Positions 26,644 to 35,785 are shown, counted from the first letter of the stretch. The stretch: DNA of 64,000 bases from Pedobacter sp. SYP-B3415 (GCF_004138205.1 NZ_RXNQ01000004.1:83255-147254); one strand, 5' to 3'. The notes: a model not told the origin generated them from the letters alone. Translations and numbers: made by a program.

Positions 26644-27900
26644 ATGAAATCAAAGAGTAACGCTGCGATCACGTTCATATTTATCACTATGCTGATCGAC
26701 TTTACAGGAGTCGGCATCATTATCCCAGTGGTACCTACACTCATTGAGCGCCTGACCGGCGGGGGCATTGCCCGTGCTGCCGATTATGGCGGCTGGTTAA
26801 CGATTGCCTATTCAGCCATGCTGTTTATAAGTGCGCCAATCCTGGGCGGCTTAAGCGACAGGTTTGGCAGACGGCCGGTCCTGCTTGCTTCACTGCTTGG
26901 ACTCGGACTTGACTACCTCTTCCTGGCCTTTTCTCCTACTGTTTTCTGGCTTTTTGTTGGTCGTATCACTGCCGGCATTACCGGCGCAAGTTTCAGTACC
27001 GCGCAGGCTTATATCGCTGATGTAAGTACACCCGAAACAAAAGCCCAGAACTTTGGTCTTGTTGGGGCAGCGTTTGGACTGGGTTTTATTATAGGGCCGG
27101 TTGTCGGCGGTTTACTCAGCAAGTTTGGTGTTCAGGCCCCTTTCCTTTTTGCTGCCGGGTTGTCGCTGCTGAATTGCCTGTATGGCTATTTTATTTTACC
27201 GGAATCACTCCCCGTCGAGAAGCGGCGCAGATTTGATTGGAAGCGTGCAAACCCGGTGGGCTCGCTGCGACACATGGGTCGTTATCCTTCAATTGCCGGA
27301 CTTCTGGGGTCTATGGTGCTGCTATACATCGCCGGGCATTCTGTTCAATCAGTCTGGACCTATTACACCATGCACCGTTTTCAATGGAGTGAAACAATGG
27401 TCGGGTACTCACTCGGTTTTGTCGGTGTGGCCATGGCAGTCATCCAAGGATGGCTGATACGGATCATCATGCCCAAACTGGGTGCAAAGCGGGCCGTTTT
27501 CATCGGACTGTTTCTATACATAACCGGTTTTATCGGCTTCGGCCTGGCAACATCTGGCTGGATGATGTTTGCTTTCCTGGTGCCTTATGCGCTGGCGGGT
27601 ATCTCCGGGCCGGCGGTACAGGGAATTATTTCAAATGTTATCCCTGACAATGCACAGGGTGAACTCCAGGGTATTATGTCAGGGCTGATGAGTCTTACGG
27701 CTATGATCGGCCCGCTGATCATGACACAGTTGTTCTCCTTTTTTATTGACAAACGTGCACCCGCCTATTTGCCTGGTGCACCGTTTTATCTAAGTGCCGT
27801 GCTGACGCTTGCCGGCTTGTTGATTTGTCTCCGTTCGCTGCGTAAATATCACAATTTGAAAAATGCTGCAATCCCGGTAGTACCGGTAACTGAGCATTAG
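26644..27900 (+). CDS. MFS transporter, TetA-like drug:H+ antiporter family
   Basis: 418-residue, 12-helix inner-membrane exporter. The ATG at 26644 (MKSKSNAAITF) is preferred to a TTG seven codons earlier. Motif A is present after helix 2 (GGLSDRFGRRPVLLAS), and the helix 1 region IDFTGVGIIIPVVPTL matches TetA-like proteins. A motif-C-like stretch is present (GAAFGLGFIIGPVVGGLL). These features place it in the TetA (TCR/Tet) group; whether tetracycline is a substrate cannot be told. It is monocistronic, with a convergent neighbour on the minus strand. Confidence 0.88.
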   Translation: MKSKSNAAITFIFITMLIDFTGVGIIIPVVPTLIERLTGGGIARAADYGGWLTIAYSAMLFISAPILGGLSDRFGRRPVLLASLLGLGLDYLFLAFSPTVFWLFVGRITAGITGASFSTAQAYIADVSTPETKAQNFGLVGAAFGLGFIIGPVVGGLLSKFGVQAPFLFAAGLSLLNCLYGYFILPESLPVEKRRRFDWKRANPVGSLRHMGRYPSIAGLLGSMVLLYIAGHSVQSVWTYYTMHRFQWSETMVGYSLGFVGVAMAVIQGWLIRIIMPKLGAKRAVFIGLFLYITGFIGFGLATSGWMMFAFLVPYALAGISGPAVQGIISNVIPDNAQGELQGIMSGLMSLTAMIGPLIMTQLFSFFIDKRAPAYLPGAPFYLSAVLTLAGLLICLRSLRKYHNLKNAAIPVVPVTEH

Positions 27901-27935
27901 CAAAACGGGGAGTAGTCAGCACTGGATTGTCCATG

Positions 27936-28304
27936 TTATGCGACGGTCCTTCTTCTGTTTACCCAAACACTGCAGATCACTGCCACAGCAAAACCGCCCG
28001 CCGTACAGGCGTCGATCAGCGGAGTCGGAAGATCAAAGCCCCATACGGTGTTCAGCCAATACTGTATAAAGGAGGCCGGCAAATTACGTTCGCCAAGTTT
28101 TTCTTTTACCTGCCACTGCCAGTCGGTAACGGGACAATAGCCCAACCCGAACCAGATGCCCAAAAGAAGCCAGGACGCTGCGGTGAGACCGGCAACAACG
28201 AGATGAAGTCGTTGGGTTCGACGCCAGAGCCAGCCGAACAGGTTAAAAAGTATAATGACCAGATGTACAGAGGTAAGCAGGATATCCAGAAACAAATACA
28301 TCAT
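27936..28304 (-). CDS. DUF2784 family membrane protein
   Basis: 122-residue membrane protein with about three to four hydrophobic segments (near 5-25, 38-57, 93-115). The diagnostic stretch LLGIWFGLGYCPVTDWQW and LPASFIQYWL match DUF2784. No function is known for this family. It is the third gene of the phoH-DUF4268-DUF2784 minus-strand unit, 5 bases after the DUF4268 stop. Confidence 0.85.
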   Translation of the reverse strand: MMYLFLDILLTSVHLVIILFNLFGWLWRRTQRLHLVVAGLTAASWLLLGIWFGLGYCPVTDWQWQVKEKLGERNLPASFIQYWLNTVWGFDLPTPLIDACTAGGFAVAVICSVWVNRRRTVA

Positions 28305-28309
28305 TGAGT

Positions 28310-28771
28310 CTATTTGAATAAGTCAAAACTATATTGCGCATCCGTCCAGAACTCGTCCAGCGTGAGCATGCGCGGTTTGAAAAACGAGATCAACTGCGGC
28401 CAGTCTGCCTGGTTAAAAACACTTACCCCGCTTATAGTCTGACTGATCCGTGCTGTCGTCTTACCGTATTCATCAGTATGTTCCTGTATCCAATTCCACT
28501 CTTCGCCCAGCATTCCGTGAAGCAGCGACCGGAATGAAAGGAATTGTTCAAACATGAGCGCTCTGATTCCTTCGTCGGGATGAGCTATTTCGATCGAGAT
28601 CGTAGCTTCCCGACTACCTGCTTCCATCCTGAAATAAAGATGTTTGAGGCCGGTCTTATAATTGATCCAGTTTACTTTTTGACCTTCGGCAGATGCATGC
28701 AGCCCCATATACTGTCCCAGGGCTGTCCAGAATGCCTGTCTGATGCGTTTTGCTTCGTCTTTTGAATACAT
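28310..28771 (-). CDS. DUF4268 domain-containing protein
   Basis: 153-residue soluble protein of the DUF4268 type. Landmarks are RIRQAFWTALGQYM near the start, KVNWINYKTGLKHLYFRME in the centre and a C-terminal DWPQLISFFKPRMLTLDEFW. In other genomes this domain can be fused to or sit near nuclease-like proteins, but this copy is stand-alone and no catalytic motif is evident. It lies 29 bases downstream of phoH. Confidence 0.85.
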   Translation of the reverse strand: MYSKDEAKRIRQAFWTALGQYMGLHASAEGQKVNWINYKTGLKHLYFRMEAGSREATISIEIAHPDEGIRALMFEQFLSFRSLLHGMLGEEWNWIQEHTDEYGKTTARISQTISGVSVFNQADWPQLISFFKPRMLTLDEFWTDAQYSFDLFK

Positions 28772-28800
28772 GTGCAGAAATTATGCGATGGCGTGAAGCA

Positions 28801-30159
28801 TTAAAGCAATTCGGTAGCCAGGTTCGCCAGTTCGCTCCGCTCGCCTTTTTGCAGCGTGATGTGTGCGTATAGCGGATGGTTCCTGGCGTTGTCGATCAGG
28901 TAACTCAGGCCATTGCTGGCCGTGTCAAGATATGGTGTATCAATCTGGTAAATATCGCCGGTGAATATGATTTTTGTGCCTTCCCCCGCCCTGGAAATAA
29001 TCGTCTTTACTTCATGGGGTGTCAGGTTTTGGGCTTCATCAATGATAAAAAATATTTTTGTCAGCGTGCGTCCGCGTATAAAAGCCAGCGGCGATATGGT
29101 GATCTTATCTGTACTGACCAGCTCATCGATCTTTTGTGCCGTCTTGTCGTCGCCGGTAAACTGCTCCCTGATAAAACGAAGGTTGTCCCAGATAGGCGCC
29201 ATATACGGATCGATCTTAGATTTTACGTCGCCGGGCAGGTAACCAATGTCTTTGTTGCTCAGTGGGACGATCGGCCGGGTTACATAAATCTGTCTGAAAT
29301 CTTTGCGTTGCTCCAGAGCGCAGGCCAATGCCAGCAGCGTTTTTCCGGTACCTGCGTTGCCCTGGATGGTGACGAGTTTCAGCGCCGGGTCAAGCAGGGC
29401 ATGCATCGCGAATGCTTGTTCGGGATTTCTCGGTGTGATGTTGAATGCATTGCGGTTATGAACCGGTATGAGCGTCCCGGAGGCCTGACTGAAATATGCG
29501 TTCATACCTTTGCGGCCGGCTCTGAGCGTATAAAAGTGATTGGCATCATTAACGGGTAGAGCGGCCCTGACAGCATCGCCCCCGGCAGCTCCGGCCCTGA
29601 CAGCTTCAAATAACTGCAAAGGAAAGTTTTTGCAGATTGTGCGTCCGGTATATAATTCCTCGACGTTCTTTACCTTTCCGGTTTCATAATCTTCTGCCTG
29701 CAATTCGAGTGATTTTGCCTTCAAACGCAACCCGATATCCTTAGATACGAGTACCACGCGTTGTGCCGGATACCGTTCCTTCAGAACCAGCGCAGAATTT
29801 AGAATGCGGTGGTCTGCCTTTGCGTTTCCGAAGATCCTGGCGGCATCAGGACCTTCCGGCTGTTCATCGAGGGCGATCTTGAACTGACCGCTGCCGCTGC
29901 CGCTCAAAGGTATCCACTCGCTGATCAGGTGTTGACCTGATAACCGGTCAATCAGCCGGAAAAAACTTCTTGCCTCAAAATTTCGCGTCTCATTGCCATT
30001 TTTGAAATTGTCAAGCTCTTCAAGGACCTGAACCGGTACGGCAACGTCGTGCTCCATAAAACTATTTATGGCGTTATGATCATAGAGTATCACCGAGGTG
30101 TCCAATACGAATATTTTGCGCTGATTGTCCGGGCGGTTCCCGGTTTTCTTTTCGGCCAT
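28801..30159 (-). CDS. phoH: PIN-PhoH fusion (PhoH2-type ribonuclease/ATPase)
   Basis: 452-residue cytoplasmic protein joining an N-terminal PIN RNase domain (about 13-150; IFVLDTSVILYD with a metal Asp) to a C-terminal PhoH ATPase. Walker A GNAGTGKT is at 267-274; Walker B is IFFIIDEAQN. PhoH2 proteins are described as RNA-unwinding and RNA-cleaving enzymes. The gene heads a minus-strand unit with DUF4268 and DUF2784. An intrinsic terminator and a structured RNA lie immediately upstream on the same strand (62 bases from terminator to ATG), which may control its transcription. Confidence 0.94.
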   Translation of the reverse strand: MAEKKTGNRPDNQRKIFVLDTSVILYDHNAINSFMEHDVAVPVQVLEELDNFKNGNETRNFEARSFFRLIDRLSGQHLISEWIPLSGSGSGQFKIALDEQPEGPDAARIFGNAKADHRILNSALVLKERYPAQRVVLVSKDIGLRLKAKSLELQAEDYETGKVKNVEELYTGRTICKNFPLQLFEAVRAGAAGGDAVRAALPVNDANHFYTLRAGRKGMNAYFSQASGTLIPVHNRNAFNITPRNPEQAFAMHALLDPALKLVTIQGNAGTGKTLLALACALEQRKDFRQIYVTRPIVPLSNKDIGYLPGDVKSKIDPYMAPIWDNLRFIREQFTGDDKTAQKIDELVSTDKITISPLAFIRGRTLTKIFFIIDEAQNLTPHEVKTIISRAGEGTKIIFTGDIYQIDTPYLDTASNGLSYLIDNARNHPLYAHITLQKGERSELANLATELL

Positions 30160-30220
30160 GCGCTAAAATTAGCATTTCATGCGCTTTAATAAAATGGATG
30201 ACCGAATTAATTAGTGGTAG

Positions 30221-30265
30221 CAAAAAAAAAACGGAGAACGTCTTCTTGCGAATCTTTTCTCCGTT
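30221..30265 (-). terminator. intrinsic terminator ending the candidate RNA
   Basis: On the minus strand the 9-bp perfect stem AACGGAGAA/TTCTCCGTT is followed by a run of ten T. It lies 62 bases upstream of the phoH ATG on the same strand, so it either ends a separate RNA or attenuates phoH. Confidence 0.85.
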
Positions 30266-30540
30266 CGACCTTGCTTTCTTTCGTAAAATCAAGCAAGGCA
30301 TCAAACCGGTCTTCACTTTGTTTCTCCTTCCGGTCAGCGCTGAGCTGCCTTCCGGTTCCAACCCGTCTTCCTGATTACTGTTCCATAGAACATTCCTCAC
30401 TCCGTCGGCGTCTGTCCATTGTTGTCTGCCTCTCGGCGACTTACGGGCTTGTGCGGTAACTTTCGTTTCCGTTGTCCCAATTTGGTTTTTGAAATTCCGA
30501 TACTGATCTGTCGATCAAGGTATCTTTTGGTTTTCATTCA
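30221..30540 (-). ncRNA. candidate structured RNA or 5' leader upstream of phoH
   Basis: On the minus strand ~320 bases fold into successive hairpins and end in a terminator. In order: a 10-bp stem with a 2-base bulge and GACA loop (30499-30524); CGG-A-AAC-GAAA-GTT-A-CCG with a GNRA loop (30454-30471); GCC-GAGA-GGC, also GNRA (30428-30437); TGTTC-TATG-GAACA (30379-30392); an 8-bp stem CCTTGCTT/AAGCAAGG (30269-30298); then the terminator (30221-30265). It matches none of tmRNA, RNase P, SRP or 6S RNA as I recall them. It could be a free sRNA or an attenuating phoH leader. A 46-codon ORF (30397-30537) overlaps it. The rest of 30541-30837 is AT-rich with nothing else evident. Confidence 0.5.
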
Positions 30541-30837
30541 GACAATCAAAGTACTACGTGTTTGATACTATCTAATTTCAGAACTTTTTTTCGAAGATGC
30601 AAATTTTGACTGCCTTATTTTTTTAACACGTTATCAACCTGATAAAGTCTTTTTGTTAACACATCAATTGAAATGAAATCGTTGACTTGACTTGTATACA
30701 GCAACTTTTGTTATTTGAACGATGTCGTTATTAACATTCAGAACTTCATAGCTTGTTAACATCCTTCCTGAAAAACTACCAGGCTTCAAAAGTTGTTTGT
30801 CGCTTCAAAGGTCAATTAACGCTAAAAGACTATCTTT

Positions 30838-33024
30838 ATGCCACAACACGAAAGTCGATACATGCAGCTTCGCGAACCGGTCAGAAACATACAGGATTTT
30901 TTGCTGAGCACCTATTTTGCAGACGGGCTGCGTATCACAACAGGCGTCCTGCTGCCGCCCTTGATCCTGGCACAATTTGGTCATTTTAATTATGGCATGA
31001 CACTCTCTCTGGGGGCGCTTTGTGCTAGTGTTGTCGATACGCCCGGCCCCGCCGTTCACCGGCGCAATGCCATGCTTATTACCACCGCGCTGATCTTCAT
31101 ATTTTCTATTTTAACCGGCTTAACGAACCGGAATACTTATTTTATCGGAATTCTGCTTGTCGTAAGCAGTTTTGCCCTGTCCATGTTCAACCTGTACGGA
31201 ACCAGGGCCGCGGCAATCGGCACGGCTACGCTGCTGGTCATGGTGCTGAGCATTGACGACATCAGGCCGTGGCAGGAAGTCCTTTTACATGCCGTGCTGA
31301 TCCTGATCGGAGCATTATGGTACTCGGGACTCAGTTACGTGTTTTACCGTTTACGTCCTTACCGTGTATTGCAGCAGTTTCTCAGCGACTCAATACTTGA
31401 GGTGAGCGATTTCCTTCGCGCAAAGGCTCGCTTTTATCACCAGAACGTCGACTACGATGCGCAGTATGCTGAATTGCTGAAACTTCAGGTCTCCGTGCAT
31501 GAAAAGCAGGAGGCCGTCAGGGAGATCATGTTTAAGACCAGGGAAATTGTTCGCGATTCCAATCCAGAGAGCAGGTTTCTCCTGCTCGTTTTTGTAGATA
31601 TGGTCGATCTGTTTGAACAGGTCATGTCTACCTATTATAACTATCGCTCGCTTCATGAACAATTTGATTCGATCGGTATTTTGCATACTTACGAACGGAT
31701 CATCAACAAAATTGCGCAGTCTCTTGATGATGTGGCTTTTGCACTGAAAAGCGGTGGGCGCCCCGCTCCTCCACGGCAGCTGGCTAAAGACATCAACGCT
31801 TTAAAGGAAGAAATCGCCAATCTGGAAAGAAATGCAGCCGCGCAAAAAATAAGTACAAATGGAATTCTGGCGCTCAAGAATATTGAGGTCAACCTGGAAA
31901 ATATACTTGGCCGTGTTAAAACCATTATCGGTTATTTTAAGACCAGAAACAGCCGTGATCAAAAACGTGAGGAAATTGATACGGAAAAATTTATTACCAG
32001 GCAGTCGATTGACAAAAAGCTGTTTTTTGATAACCTGACGCTTAAATCTTCCGTTTTCAGGCATTCGCTCAGGGTGGCTGTTGTCATGCTGATAGGTTTT
32101 GTGGTAGCGAAATCACTAAACTCTTCGCACAGTTACTGGATCCTGCTTACAATCCTGGTCATTTCCAAGCCTGGTTTCAGCCTGACCAAACAGCGCAATA
32201 TTGAAAGAATTATCGGCACAGTGATTGGCGGGATTGTGGGCACCGTTGTACTCTACTATTTCAACGACCAGCGAACGCTTTTCGTCATCCTGCTGATCTG
32301 CATGATCGGCAGTTACAGCTTTCAGCGGAAGAACTATGTGGTAAGTGTGCTGTTTATGACGCCATACATCCTGATCCTGTTTGATTTTCTCGGCATGGGA
32401 ACCATGGATATTGCGAAGGAACGCATATATGACACGCTGATTGGATCGGCCATCGCCTTTTTAGCCAGTTATTCGTTGTTTCCGAACTGGGAATCGGAAA
32501 AGCTAAAGGAAGCAATGCTTGAAATTCTGGAAGCCAACATGAACTATTTTAAGCAGGTCGCCAGGCTTTATTTTGACCGCAGTTATGACCGTACCAGTTA
32601 CAAGCTTGCCCGTAAACAAGTCTATGTAAGCACCGCCAACCTTGCAAGTTTGTTTCAGCGCATGTTCTCGGAGCCAAAGAGTAAGCAACTCTATATTAAA
32701 GAAGTACATCAGTTTACAGCGCTTAATCATCTCCTGTCTTCCCATATCGCCACGCTTTCACTTTACAATAAGGAGCATGATTTCAGCCATGACCACCCGG
32801 ATGACATTCGCCCCGTTTACAGCAATACACTTTACCTGCTCGAAAACGGGATGGATATCCTGTCAAAAGCCAGCGATACACGTGCAAACGTACCACTGAT
32901 CAAACAGAAAGATGCACCTGCCGATGCGGGTGATTCAGAGGAATTGTTCATCGCTGAACAGTTTGACCGCATCCAGAAGATCGCTTACGACATTTACCGG
33001 CTAACTGAAAAGATCAACATCTGA
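30838..33024 (+). CDS. FUSC family inner membrane protein (YccS-like)
   Basis: 728-residue protein with two clusters of membrane helices (about 25-185 and 405-535) separated and followed by long soluble helical regions. This is the architecture of the YccS/YhfK/fusaric-acid-resistance (FUSC) superfamily. Typical are FGHFNYGMTLSLGALCASVVDTPG in the first cluster and HSYWILLTILVISKPGFSLT with GTVIGGIVGTVV in the second. Proposed roles are aromatic acid efflux or envelope integrity; the substrate is unknown. It precedes ohr by 51 bases on the same strand. Confidence 0.9.
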   Translation: MPQHESRYMQLREPVRNIQDFLLSTYFADGLRITTGVLLPPLILAQFGHFNYGMTLSLGALCASVVDTPGPAVHRRNAMLITTALIFIFSILTGLTNRNTYFIGILLVVSSFALSMFNLYGTRAAAIGTATLLVMVLSIDDIRPWQEVLLHAVLILIGALWYSGLSYVFYRLRPYRVLQQFLSDSILEVSDFLRAKARFYHQNVDYDAQYAELLKLQVSVHEKQEAVREIMFKTREIVRDSNPESRFLLLVFVDMVDLFEQVMSTYYNYRSLHEQFDSIGILHTYERIINKIAQSLDDVAFALKSGGRPAPPRQLAKDINALKEEIANLERNAAAQKISTNGILALKNIEVNLENILGRVKTIIGYFKTRNSRDQKREEIDTEKFITRQSIDKKLFFDNLTLKSSVFRHSLRVAVVMLIGFVVAKSLNSSHSYWILLTILVISKPGFSLTKQRNIERIIGTVIGGIVGTVVLYYFNDQRTLFVILLICMIGSYSFQRKNYVVSVLFMTPYILILFDFLGMGTMDIAKERIYDTLIGSAIAFLASYSLFPNWESEKLKEAMLEILEANMNYFKQVARLYFDRSYDRTSYKLARKQVYVSTANLASLFQRMFSEPKSKQLYIKEVHQFTALNHLLSSHIATLSLYNKEHDFSHDHPDDIRPVYSNTLYLLENGMDILSKASDTRANVPLIKQKDAPADAGDSEELFIAEQFDRIQKIAYDIYRLTEKINI

Positions 33025-33075
33025 AAACCAAAGTGTTGGCTGGTTGTTTAAGTACAACGATAACCTTTGGAAGAA

Positions 33076-33486
33076 ATGGAAAAATTATATACAGCTGTTG
33101 TTACAGCTACAGGCGGCCGCGACGGGCATGTTAAATCTAACGATGGAATTATTGATTTTGACCTAAAAAAGCCAAAAGAACTTGGCGGTCAGGGAGGCGC
33201 GTCAAATCCTGAACAATTGTTCGGCGCAGCATGGGGCGCCTGTTATCTTGGGGCACTCGGATCGGTTGCCGAACGTGAAGGCGTAGACGTAACTGAAGCA
33301 ACTGTGACTGCGAACATCTCGTTTAATAAAGACGGAAATGCTTTCGTCTTGTCAGCGGATCTGGATGTTCATATACCGGGAATAACCATTGAGGAAGCTC
33401 AAAAACTTGCGGATAAGGCCCACCGTGCCTGCCCTTACTCAAAAGCCACACGTGGAAATGTGGAAACACGCGTAACCGCCGTCTGA
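33076..33486 (+). CDS. ohr: organic hydroperoxide resistance protein (Ohr/OsmC family)
   Basis: Thiol peroxidase for organic hydroperoxides, cytoplasmic, 136 residues from the ATG at 33076 (a TTG three codons upstream is less likely). The two redox-active Cys are C56 (GACYLGAL) and C119 (RACPYSKATRGN). TATGGRDGHVKSNDG and NPEQLFGAAWGAC are standard Ohr sequence. A strong intrinsic terminator follows. No MarR-type ohrR gene is adjacent. Confidence 0.94.
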   Translation: MEKLYTAVVTATGGRDGHVKSNDGIIDFDLKKPKELGGQGGASNPEQLFGAAWGACYLGALGSVAEREGVDVTEATVTANISFNKDGNAFVLSADLDVHIPGITIEEAQKLADKAHRACPYSKATRGNVETRVTAV

Positions 33487-33540
33487 TAAATTAATCAACT
33501 CAACGCCTTCGGGCAATCAACCCTGTTTATGCATACGAGC

Positions 33541-33571
33541 GCCCGGATATGAAAACGTCCGGGCTTTTTTT
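33541..33571 (+). terminator. intrinsic terminator after ohr
   Basis: Stem GCCCGGA/TCCGGGC with a 10-base loop followed by seven T on the plus strand. The T-run extends to the end of the convergent oxidoreductase gene. Confidence 0.88.
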
Positions 33572-34766
33572 ATACCTGATACCGCGGCTTCCAGTTTTCT
33601 ACCGTACCATTAAACGCCGCCTGATTGATCATGTGCACGCATACGGCGGTTGTTGCACCGGTGTGCACGTTTGAGGAAGGCTGTTTGTTTTCGCGAATGG
33701 CGCGGTAAAAGTCTTCAAAGGCATAATAAGTTCCGTCTTTCGTTTTTTCAGGAAGGACAGCAATTCCGCCATCGCGTGTCCATTCAATTTTGGTTGCGCC
33801 TGATACACCATCAACTACCTGCAATTCCTTCCGCGTTTCCGGTTCGGGGTAAAACTTTCCTTCATTGACCAGCAGCGAAATCATGCCCTTGCTTCCTTTG
33901 ATCTTAAATATGTAACCATCGCGCGCGTTTCCGCAGGTAGCACCAAAGTTTCCTACCATGCCTTCCTTATTGTAACGAAGCAAGGCCTGAATATTATCAA
34001 AAGTCTCCCGTCCGTCTTTGTACACATCCACACCCCCGGTAGCAAGCACCTGATCAGGATGAGTGTTAAATGCCCAGTTCACAAAATCAATCTGATGAGA
34101 AAGGAGCTCGGCCGGTAGTCCGCCTGAGAATTCCCGATACAGCCGCCAGTTAATCTGTTTGTCGTTGTAACCCGCCGGCACAGACCTGCGCCAGTCCCAA
34201 TTACGGTCCCAATGGCAGTCGATCTGTGAAACTTTGCCCAGATAACCCTTTTCAATCATCTCTTTTACCTTGTAATAGAGTGGCGAGTAGCGGTACTGGT
34301 GCCCGACCTGCAGGATCTGCCCCTTATAACGGGCCGATTGTTCGACGAGCTTCAGCGCCTGCGGTATGTCGAACGTCATCGTTTTTTCGAGGTAGACATG
34401 TTTGCCGGCTTCTAGCGCCTCCAGCGCGATTTGATAGTGAAGATTCAAAGGGGTCGCAATCACCACTGCATCTATATTCCGGTCATCCAGAATACGGCGG
34501 TAATCCTTTACTTCCCGGGCAGCCGGGCTCAGTCGTTTTGCTGCGGCCAGCCTGAAATCAAAGATATCGCAGACTGCTTTGATGGTGAACCGCTCTTTCA
34601 TGGAATTGATAACGTTCATCATCCCTGTTCCCCTGTCTCCTGTTCCGATAATCCCCAGGTTAACGGCCGGGCCCGCTGTCATGGAATAAACCTGGTTAAG
34701 CGGGGCATCAAATAATGCTGCGGCCGTAAGCAAGCCGGTGTTCCTGATAAATTTTCTCCTCTGCAT
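33570..34766 (-). CDS. Gfo/Idh/MocA family oxidoreductase with Tat-type signal
   Basis: 398-residue NAD(P)-dependent oxidoreductase. The N-terminus MQRRKFIRNTGLLTAAALF is a twin-arginine-like export signal, so the enzyme is probably folded in the cytoplasm and exported. The Rossmann part has LGIIGTGDRGTGMM; the active-site region includes KHVYLEKTM (EKP-like, here EKT) and the C-terminal alpha/beta domain. Exported members act on sugars and glycosides, but the substrate is unknown. Its ATG overlaps the apbE stop by one base (TAATG), indicating translational coupling. Confidence 0.9.
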   Translation of the reverse strand: MQRRKFIRNTGLLTAAALFDAPLNQVYSMTAGPAVNLGIIGTGDRGTGMMNVINSMKERFTIKAVCDIFDFRLAAAKRLSPAAREVKDYRRILDDRNIDAVVIATPLNLHYQIALEALEAGKHVYLEKTMTFDIPQALKLVEQSARYKGQILQVGHQYRYSPLYYKVKEMIEKGYLGKVSQIDCHWDRNWDWRRSVPAGYNDKQINWRLYREFSGGLPAELLSHQIDFVNWAFNTHPDQVLATGGVDVYKDGRETFDNIQALLRYNKEGMVGNFGATCGNARDGYIFKIKGSKGMISLLVNEGKFYPEPETRKELQVVDGVSGATKIEWTRDGGIAVLPEKTKDGTYYAFEDFYRAIRENKQPSSNVHTGATTAVCVHMINQAAFNGTVENWKPRYQV

Positions 34767-35785
34767 TACCTCGTATGTGTTTGTTTGAGCAGGCGCCCGA
34801 ACCCCGCTGATGCGGTATCTGCAACGCTGCCGTCTGGTTTTTTATAAATAAAATATGCTGAAATCTCGTTTTGCCGGTTTACAAAATCCATAGCTTCTTT
34901 TAATCCCATCAGCATCAACGTCTGGTCATAGCCGTCCGCCGTCATGGCATCACCGGCATGTACCGTTACACTGATCAATTCATTATTGACCGGAAACCCT
35001 GTCTTTGGATTAATGATGTGGTTGATTTGTTTTCCCCCGCGTTCGTAAAATTTGCGGTAGCTGCCGGATGTGGTGATCGCTCCGTTTTCCAGTGTAAGGA
35101 TGCGCTGCATGGCGTGCTGGCCGGGGCCATATTCTACCGGGGATTCGATACCGATACGCATGGCATCGCCGGAAGGCATTTTACGCCCTGAAACAAGCAA
35201 CTCGCCCCCAACCTCAACGAGGAAATTGGAGATGCCGTTTTTTTTCAGCAGAGCGGCAATGACATCTACGGTATAACCTTGCGCTATGCCGTTTAAGTCT
35301 AAACCGGCACCCTTGGTTCGCTTAATTAAACGATTGCCCGAGATAACAATTTTATCCGGACCAACAAGGCTGAGGGCAGCCTTTACCATGGGCGTATCGG
35401 GTTCCTGCTTCAGGCTGCCGGTTCCGAAACCCCAGAGCTGGGTAAGCGGCTGGATAGTCATATCAAACAGACCGTTGGTACGCCGTTGTATATCGACTGA
35501 ACGTTTTACGACGCGCATCAGGTGTTCATCCGGAACGATCTGCCCGTCTCCCCTGTTGAATCGTGATATAAGTGACGATGGTTGGTATAAAGACATTGAG
35601 CCATCAATCACTGCAAGCAGGCTGTCGATCTGGTTCTGCCTTACCAGGGTATCTGCTGCGTAATAGGTAATGTGGTAGCTGGTGCCCTGTGCAGGACCTT
35701 CGAAATAAATTTTCTGCCACTGCTTCCGCCCGGTTAAGGATAGGCAAAGCAGTGCAGGCAAAATAAAGAAGCACAACTGTTTCAT
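34766..35785 (-). CDS. apbE: FAD:protein FMN transferase (ApbE)
   Basis: 339-residue periplasmic flavin transferase that attaches FMN covalently to Thr of target proteins. Motifs: GTSYHITYY, MSLYQPSSLISRFN, GAGLDLNGIAQGYTVD, VEVGGELLVSG, HIINPKTGFPV and ADGYDQTLMLMG (Mg-binding Asp/Thr). The signal peptide ends SLTGRKQ, where a lipobox (LTGC) would be expected; the Cys is Arg, so the protein is probably not a lipoprotein. It is coupled to the oxidoreductase downstream. Its usual targets (NqrB/C, RnfG, flavin reductases) are not in the window. Confidence 0.93.
   Translation of the reverse strand: MKQLCFFILPALLCLSLTGRKQWQKIYFEGPAQGTSYHITYYAADTLVRQNQIDSLLAVIDGSMSLYQPSSLISRFNRGDGQIVPDEHLMRVVKRSVDIQRRTNGLFDMTIQPLTQLWGFGTGSLKQEPDTPMVKAALSLVGPDKIVISGNRLIKRTKGAGLDLNGIAQGYTVDVIAALLKKNGISNFLVEVGGELLVSGRKMPSGDAMRIGIESPVEYGPGQHAMQRILTLENGAITTSGSYRKFYERGGKQINHIINPKTGFPVNNELISVTVHAGDAMTADGYDQTLMLMGLKEAMDFVNRQNEISAYFIYKKPDGSVADTASAGFGRLLKQTHTR

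Noticed and set aside
26644..27900. MFS gene as an acquired tetracycline resistance determinant
   Set aside because: The TetA-like motif A is shared by many housekeeping exporters; there is no repressor gene, mobile element or composition break beside it.
28876..29559. 227-codon plus-strand frame
   Set aside because: It is the antisense of the phoH coding sequence, whose PIN and PhoH motifs are unambiguous.
30397..30537. 46-codon basic ORF (MKTKRYLDRQISIG...) in the candidate RNA
   Set aside because: The DNA under it is dominated by perfect hairpins, two with GNRA loops, which fits RNA structure better than coding. Not fully excluded; conservation would decide.
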